A stretch of DNA of 64,000 bases from Pisaster brevispinus. Taxonomy: Eukaryota > Echinodermata > Asteroidea > Forcipulatida > Asteriidae. Below are positions 59,314-64,000 of this stretch, piece after piece. Numbering within the stretch: position 1 is the first letter of the stretch; the number at the start of each line of letters is the position of its first letter. Made by a program: the position numbers and the translations under genes. The DNA lies in NCBI GenBank assembly GCA_023634235.1, contig JAMKCF010000022.1:6068541-6132540 (forward strand), written 5' to 3'. Under the pieces are notes generated by a model that saw only the letters and a list, made by a program, of their open reading frames with translations, was not told the origin of the DNA and did not search any database.

Positions 59314-60538
59314 TTTGCAGTGGTTTTGTAGACCAAATTGGCTGGAAAATATGAAATATTGAAGAGAAATTAATGGCGTCTCCTGAAGCCCGCCGTTACC
59401 GTATATCACAAGAGGGCGCTCACACTGTCACTAATTCAGTGCATATCGAAGCGAAACCACCGTGGAATATTGCGGGATTTATTTCTTCTCCTGGGGAAAA
59501 GGGATAAACAATAGATGAAATAACAAAATAGATTGACAAATTTAACAACATACAATTTTGCCTTTTCTGTTAAACGAAGCATTTTGGGAAAGCAAAGGCA
59601 TTGCAGAATGGAACCAACAAGCCTTTTTCGATCATGAGGATTTCCGCTAAAAACGTTAGAAGTAAATACTTAGACAAATTAATATTAGCCTATTAAAAAC
59701 AACTAACTTCTCAATATTTCAAATTTATTGCTTTCATTAAGCAAAGAAGGTTTAGTCATGTGGGCGGTGACCCTGTTGAGGTAGCGGGAAGACGGGAGGA
59801 GGGGGGGGGGCACTTGCTCCCCTAAGTGTCCACTTTGAAATCTGGATTTTTGAGATTAACAATTACCCGAGTAAAATATTAAATACGCAAACAATATACT
59901 AGTTTGTTCCCCACTCTAGTCAGATTTTGTTTGAAAATGGCATAACAAGAGCGATGAAATGCACTCGGAAACTGCAGTCTTATGTGGCCAGAAGTGCCCC
60001 ACTATAGAACAAATGCCGATACACCCCTTGTTTTCCCCGCCCCTAGTTTCGGCGCCGTTTAGTCATGAGTTCACTTCAAGTAACGTACGAAACTATGTCA
60101 ATTTAAATGCATTTTTGGTTGTTTTACAGCTGCAACAAAAGATTAAAGACGGTTGCATTCTTTTCCCCGTTTTAAAGGAAATCGGGGAAAAAGCTGTTGC
60201 ACCCTCCTCCCCGTGACGGTAAATTAAAAACGGCAAACAACTTCGTTTCCTTCTTGTAACCACTAATAAGAATGGAGGGAAATACTGTACCCTGAAGATT
60301 TGCACATAACAAAGTGGGGAAACAAAAATAAGTGAATAGGTCCAAATAAATTAATAAACTAACGTTCGGAGGGGTTTCCAACTATGTACAAGTTAGGTTT
60401 ATTCAATCGTTGTTATTAAGACAAAAATAATAATGGTCACCTCAGTCTCTCAGCAGAAACTTTCGATTCTGATCAACGCCAATTGAGGGCGCGCTTCAAT
60501 CAACAAAATCAGATGAACGCACACATGTGATTTACACA
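59314..60538. promoter_or_regulatory. Shared upstream region of two divergent genes
   Basis: About 1.2 kb between the ATG of the stefin-like candidate (minus) and of the M3 peptidase (plus). CpG and 'agggcgc' words are concentrated at 59400-59420 and 60485-60500, next to each start. No TATA box stands out. Whether the promoters are shared is inference. Confidence 0.35.
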
Positions 60539-63500
60539 ATGCGTGGAGTTCTTCGATTAGTCGGGCGAAAGTCTTCTCTAGGATGGTATGTTGATGTTGT
60601 TTATCATGGTGCCATGGCAACCATTATGTCTTAGGTTACTGAGAGTCTCAAAAATAGTTAAAACCAGTTATGATTTCCGCATGTTTACTGTCGGCCATCA
60701 CTGTTTAGTGTTTGTGCACTAGACACTGTACAGTCGGCCACAGACACACACCGGTAACACAAATAATGAAAAAACCCAAACATTACCCACAAACTAAAGT
60801 AACAGTAACAGAAATTTGGCCCTTGTCAACTCACAATAATTGCTGGACTTTTCAAAATCAAGAGACATCCCAACCCAAGGGAACTTGTTTAAAATTCACT
60901 CACATTTTGAATTTCGACCACTGGTGCCTGGTAAAGCTTTGCAAGTTGTTACAATTGTTACTACACACTGTCACAAACGTAATCTTGAAAGCTTGCCATC
61001 TCTATGTGGTTCCTTTTGACCCACATATACCTGTATACGATGACTGTGTGGTCCAAAATAGCAGTGCCATAGCCCCATCATGTTTGATCACACTGAGACT
61101 GAGAGCATTTGAAACTTGTTCTCTAAAGTTGCACATGCGACTCGGTGCTCCAACTTCACACACGTGTCTGGAATGTGGGAGGAAGTTTAAGTTCTGACTC
61201 GCAGACACCAACGCACGTTCGAAGTAAACGAATCTGCCCCTTGAACAAATTGGCACATATTACCGCTTATTAGTAACAGTATGGCCCTCTACAGAACAGT
61301 GAGATCAGACCAGTGTCCAATGTCATAGAGCTGCTTAAAAGCAGAAATATTGCTTAAAACAATTTCTGCTCAGCAAAACAACTAGCAGGAAACAAGTCAC
61401 AAGTGGTACAGATGACATGGCATTTTGGCTGGTAAACTTTTATGATAAGCACAATTGGTTTTTGCTTAGCTAATTTGGGGGCTCTAAGCAGCTCAATGAA
61501 ATTAAGCCCCGGTGACATCTGTCCTTGCTGCATGTATGTAGTGACGATGGTCATCCTGCTGTGGCTAAGACTTGGTTTGTTAGAGATACTGATTCCATAG
61601 AATACCACCCACAGAAAGATGGATCCCATCAAAATATTGACAGATACGAGCATCTAATTGATTGAGATTTTACAATCTCCTCTCTACACAGGATTAACTC
61701 CAGTCTCCATCTTCTCATCTTAACATTCCTCCAAGGCTCTGCATCCTCCTCAATCCCTCAATCATCATGCCCTGCATCATCAAGTGTCTTTGATCTCTTC
61801 ATCTCCAGGTACGCCTCCGCCCACTGCTCAACAGCTGCAGAGACGAAGAAGGGGAATCCCCTATTACGGCATGATGAGGGACTTCCACAGTTCCTTTCCA
61901 TTGATGTAGATCATGTCCCTCCGGGGATCAACAAACTTGCAAAGGATTTTGAAGCAGGACTGGAGGCTTTAGAAACAAAATTTGACGGTAAATTACTTGC
62001 ATCAAAACCTGGCAAAGCAAAAAGGAGACAAATCAGGCTTGGAATTACGCGGAGCCACAGAGGCCATGGCCTCTGATGCCCATGGTCTTGTCCTAGGTGC
62101 CCCTTCCCCCTCAGAAGTTTCCAATCTTGATAAGATTTTCCAATGGAAGTGCCCTTTGCAAAATGAAAGTGGCCGTGCCCTTTGTTTATTGGAATATTTC
62201 AACAGGGAAATTGCATAGACCATGGCAAGAGGGAAACTTTCTACACAAAAACTGAAATGGTTCGAAGTACCCACTGATGGACCACTAGCCTGTAGAAGCA
62301 GTGAGCCAGTAGCCAGTAGAAGCAGTGAGCCAGTAGCCAGTAGAAGCACTGAGCCAGTAGCCATGGTAGCCAGTAGAAGCACCGAGCCAGTAGCCAGTAG
62401 AAGCACTGAGCCAGTAGCCAGTAGAAGCACCAGTAGCCAGTAGTGGATTAAGTCTGGCAGTTCGTTTTTTTTCACAACTGCAGGCCTACTTAAAAATGCA
62501 TTTGGTTTTCAAGTCTGTAGAAGCAGTGAGCCAGTAGCCAGTAGAAGCAGTGAGCCAGTAGCCAGTAGAAGCACTGAGCCAGTAGCCATGGTAGCCAGTA
62601 GAAGCACCGAGCCAGTAGCCAGTAGAAGCACTGAGCCAGTAGCCAGTAGAAGCACCAGTAGCCAGTAGTGGATTAAGTCTGGCAGTTCGTTTTTTTTCAC
62701 AACTGCAGGCCTACTTAAAAATGCATTTGGTTTTCAAGTTCCGACTTCCTTAAAGGATCAGAAAAGAAAGAAATTGTTCAATGCTTGTAGGAATATTTTC
62801 CGTTCAATAAATGGTCTGAACTACAGTGGGTCTCCTTGTGGAGACTTTTAAAAAAATTCAAGTTGTTGTATCTTTTGTTCAGTAAAATGACAGTCTATCA
62901 AATTTTGAGTTGGTAGTGAAACTAAGGATGCCTCATAGGTGAACATAATCACTGTAGCTTGCCTGCCTGAGGACACTTGGGCTCAATTTCATGGCTCTGC
63001 TTACCGTAAGCAAAGAATCGACGCTTACAGAAACAGGGAATTCTGCGTTTACGCCAAACGTATTTCACGGGTTAGCACAGAATTTTTGCTTGTGCGGGTG
63101 CGTACTTCATATTACTAGGCATTCTTCGCTTACACAACTATAGCGAAGAAATTTGGTGCTTGCACAGTAAGCAGAGAATGGTGATTGCAAGCACAGAATT
63201 CTGCGGTAAGCAGAGCCATGACATTGGACCCTGTAAACAAGGGTGCTTGCTATGTGAACCAAAAACACTGGATTTAACCCCTACTCTTCCACGATAAATG
63301 TTGTGATTTCTTTTACGCGCACTAGTAACCCTAGCACATGGGACCTTTGGCTTAATGTCCCATCTGTCCGACAAAGCAATTATGATAAAACATCTTGCTT
63401 AAGGACACAAGTACCATGACCGGAACTGGAACCAACTCTCTGCTGATCAGAAACTATGAAGCTAACATGCATTTCCTTTTTTTTGTAGGACTTGGAGATG

Positions 63501-63697
63501 GCGTATCTTGGTCAGAAGTATCTGACCCATTGGAGAGACTCGAGGCCCCACTGGACTACGGCTGGGGAGTCGTCGTCCATCTCAACAGTGTTAAGAATAA
63601 TCAGAAGCTCAGGGATGCGTTCCAGGAGGTCCAGCCAGTGGTTGTCAAGACAACCAGTAGGCTGTCCCAGAGCAAACCGCTGTATACTGCTTTTAAG
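60539..63697 (+). CDS. M3 metallopeptidase, oligopeptidase A-like, mitochondrial (partial, first three exons)
   Basis: Exons 60539-60585, 61809-61987 and 63489-63697 join in phase with consensus splice sites (gtatgt/ctccag, gtaaat/ttgtag, then donor gtagtt) to give 145 residues; the gene continues off the right edge. Residues 1-15, MRGVLRLVGRKSSLG, are basic and lack acidic residues, as in a mitochondrial presequence. Then NPLLRHDEGLPQFLSIDVDH matches the start of oligopeptidase A (NPLL...LP.F..I...H). Exon 3, with PLERLEAPLDYGWGVVVHLN and SVKNNQKLRDAF, matches the next conserved helices, including HLNSVKN. M3 enzymes are zinc oligopeptidases that cut short peptides; the HExxH zinc site lies beyond this window and cannot be checked. 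A cytosolic isoform from another start is possible. Confidence 0.85.
61314..61510. mobile_element. Intronic TIR element (GAGCTGCTTA type)
   Basis: In intron 2 region before exon 61809: left end tgtccaatgtcatagagctg ctta, right end taagcagctcaatgaaatta agcccc, inverted with mismatches. The interior is full of 'gctta/taagc' words. Related to the element at 62979. Confidence 0.55.
62060..62220. repeat. Repeat-like block in the intron
   Basis: Includes aggccatggcctctgatgcc and tccaatggaagtgccctttg. Compositionally unlike the surrounding intron and with no splice boundaries; probably part of a dispersed repeat. Confidence 0.3.
62285..62748. repeat. Duplicated VNTR in the M3 peptidase intron
   Basis: A short tandem repeat with units agccagtagaagca(g/c)(t/c)gagcc occupies 62285-62440 and again 62516-62665; each is followed by the same 75-base text (tagtggattaagtctggcag ...). 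The two halves are offset by 225 bases. Confidence 0.8.
62979..63231. mobile_element. Intronic TIR element (TGGCTCTGCTTACCG type)
   Basis: Left gggctcaatttcatggctct gcttaccg and right cggtaagcagagccatgaca ttggaccc are inverted copies with few mismatches. The interior repeats 'agcgaagaat / attcttcgct' words. No coding capacity. Confidence 0.7.
63270..63450. mobile_element. SINE relic
   Basis: The phrase caaagcaattatgataaaac, then cttgcttaaggacacaagta ccatgac, matches the middle and head-proximal part of the SINE at 4612-4966 in diverged form. Tail and head are incomplete. Confidence 0.5.
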
Positions 63698-64000
63698 GTA
63701 GTTATGATTCAAATTTATTTAATTCAATAAACATAAGAAATTTGCAGGGACACCATGTAGTTAGATCTCTTTCACTCAATCACTCAAATTTCTTAAGTTT
63801 ATTGTTTCTGTGAGAAGAAAATGGCATGGTGGCAAGGTCTAAGATAAGCCAAGACATGTAGGGGATTGCCTTTGAAATTAATTATAAAACAAAGAATAAA
63901 AAAAGGACAAAGCTACACTAACTAAATCAACCTGAATCAAAATAAAATCTACAAACAAAACAGATGGCTGCAGAAATTGGAAATGACAGAAGTAGCAAAA
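63698..64000 (+). other. Intron of the M3 peptidase gene
   Basis: Starts with the donor gtagttat after exon 3. AT-rich; no further exon before the window ends. Confidence 0.6.

Noticed and set aside
60712..61197. 161-codon frame between M3 exons 1 and 2
   Set aside because: No ATG at its start, no family resemblance, and it lies in the intron defined by well-matched splice sites.

Overview
The window is animal nuclear DNA, most likely from an echinoderm. It has GT-AG introns, long AT-rich introns, frequent taggcctac-type words, a tRNA-derived SINE, a broken LINE, many small terminal-inverted-repeat elements and large satellite arrays. The echinoderm call is inferred from the repeat style and from one recognisable gene; no species call is possible. 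Most of the window is non-coding.

Layout: 0-7 kb holds dispersed repeats, a SINE and a possible two-exon small gene (5142-7030). 7.8-11.4 kb is a degenerate 28-bp tandem repeat split by a 642-bp inverted-repeat element. 12.9-15 kb carries fold-back elements. 15.0-18.2 kb is a 66-bp minisatellite. A candidate first exon starts at 19242, followed by about 7 kb of repeat-rich sequence. From 26.6 to about 36.3 kb there is a series of roughly 100-nt exon-like blocks with splice signals on the + strand and no sustained reading frame. Part of it is tandemly duplicated in 2-kb units, and it ends in a run of palindromes and a polyA signal. 37.2-47.3 kb is almost pure satellite: a 7-bp array, a 100-N gap, then a 23-bp array in three subfamilies. 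47.3-49.4 kb has TGACCT-rich repeats and a dead LINE fragment.

From 50 to 59.3 kb a minus-strand exon is repeated six times; its translation resembles the N-terminus of a stefin-type cystatin, and one short ATG exon (59305-59313) could feed it. Head-to-head with it, on the + strand, is the best gene of the window: an M3 metallopeptidase of the oligopeptidase A type, whose first three coding exons (60539-63697) splice in frame and begin with a mitochondrial-style presequence. It runs off the right edge.

The only gene with solid family support is the M3 peptidase. The non-coding exon array and the satellite block are the most unusual parts.
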